The notes beneath the pieces are model-generated. The model saw nothing but the letters and a program-made list of their open reading frames with translations, was not told where the DNA came from and did not search any database. From Photobacterium angustum (lineage in GTDB: Bacteria > Pseudomonadota > Gammaproteobacteria > Enterobacterales > Vibrionaceae), in NCBI RefSeq assembly GCF_002954615.1, contig NZ_MSCJ01000001.1:62001-126000 (forward strand): a DNA stretch of 64,000 nucleotides, read 5' to 3'. Both the position numbers and the translations under genes were made by a program. This document shows positions 63,929 to 64,000 of the stretch, in pieces. Numbering within the stretch: position 1 is the first letter of the stretch; every line of letters begins with the position of its first letter.

Positions 63929-64000
63929 GACAACGCTCCTTAAATTGCATCGTAATTGCAAGTAAGTACCAGCCACCATGAGGGATCCACTGTTCACCCC
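63921..64000 (-). CDS. C-terminus of an upstream gene, probably GH9 family
   Basis: A second minus-strand frame is open from the window edge to a stop at 63921-63923, giving GEQWIPHGGWYLLAITMQF followed by KERCHG. The PHGGWYLLA pattern looks like the end of a GH9 endoglucanase-like (glucosaminidase) protein, which is the gene expected upstream of gspK in Vibrio chitin clusters. Only 26 residues are visible, so identity is tentative. Confidence 0.5.
   Translation of the reverse strand, partial: GEQWIPHGGWYLLAITMQFKERCHG

Overview
The window is a chromosomal segment from a member of the Vibrionaceae, most likely Photobacterium. The basis is protein-level resemblance throughout, an rrn operon with a Glu-Lys-Val spacer, a Vibrio-type chitobiose phosphorolysis cluster, and the gene orders tolC-nudF-yqiB-cpdA-yqiA-parE, pepA-holC-valS/lptFG and argF/pyrBI/ridA. 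The genus is inferred from general resemblance, since no search could be run.

Layout. 1-5840: the C-terminally cut yqeY, rpsU, tsaD, plsY, folB-folK, uppP and cca, a core block also seen near rpsU in enterics. 6077-8706: the type II secretion accessory pair gspA-gspB. 8789-13202: an SH3-domain membrane protein, a phosphate transporter with its DUF47 partner, and a CYTH/CHAD triphosphatase. 13269-15774: a divergent potassium-channel gene and a chemoreceptor gene. 15898-21671: glnE, hldE and tolC. 21987-30501: nudF, yqiB, cpdA, yqiA, parE, parC, plsC, idi. 30600-34502: ridA, an unusual ArgR-family gene, pyrI, pyrB with an attenuator and a 31-codon leader peptide (pyrL), then argF. 34806-39311: rraB, a GH2 beta-mannosidase, a MarR-GNAT fusion and a duplicated DUF2061 membrane protein. 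39493-47287: valS, holC, pepA, the divergent lptF-lptG, and an RDD protein. 47512-50067: tRNA-Leu(CAA) followed by two AT-rich membrane acyltransferase genes. 50171-56301: a complete rRNA operon (16S, tRNA-Glu, tRNA-Lys, tRNA-Val, 23S, two 5S genes, tRNA-Asp) and a decayed tRNA. 56555-56941: a small membrane protein of unknown function. 57184-64000: on the minus strand, in transcription order, a partial upstream gene, GlcNAc/GlcN kinase, GH20 hexosaminidase, GH94 chitobiose phosphorylase and a hexosamine-phosphate mutase.

How genes work together. The 57-64 kb cluster fits cytoplasmic use of chitin disaccharides. Phosphorolysis by ChbP yields GlcNAc-1-phosphate and GlcNAc, the mutase and kinase route these onward, and the hexosaminidase trims other substrates. 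ArgF and PyrBI compete for carbamoyl phosphate and sit back to back. PyrB expression is visibly under attenuation, and the ArgR-like gene lies just beyond pyrI.

Most of the window is ordinary conserved chromosome. I saw no CRISPR array, insertion sequence, phage gene or clearly new multi-gene system. The best leads are: two 5S genes in one operon that differ at about 17 positions with compensatory helix changes; an ArgR-family protein with an altered arginine-binding motif; the pyrL leader; the hairpin leader and acyltransferase pair between tRNA-Leu and rrn; and a pseudo-tRNA.
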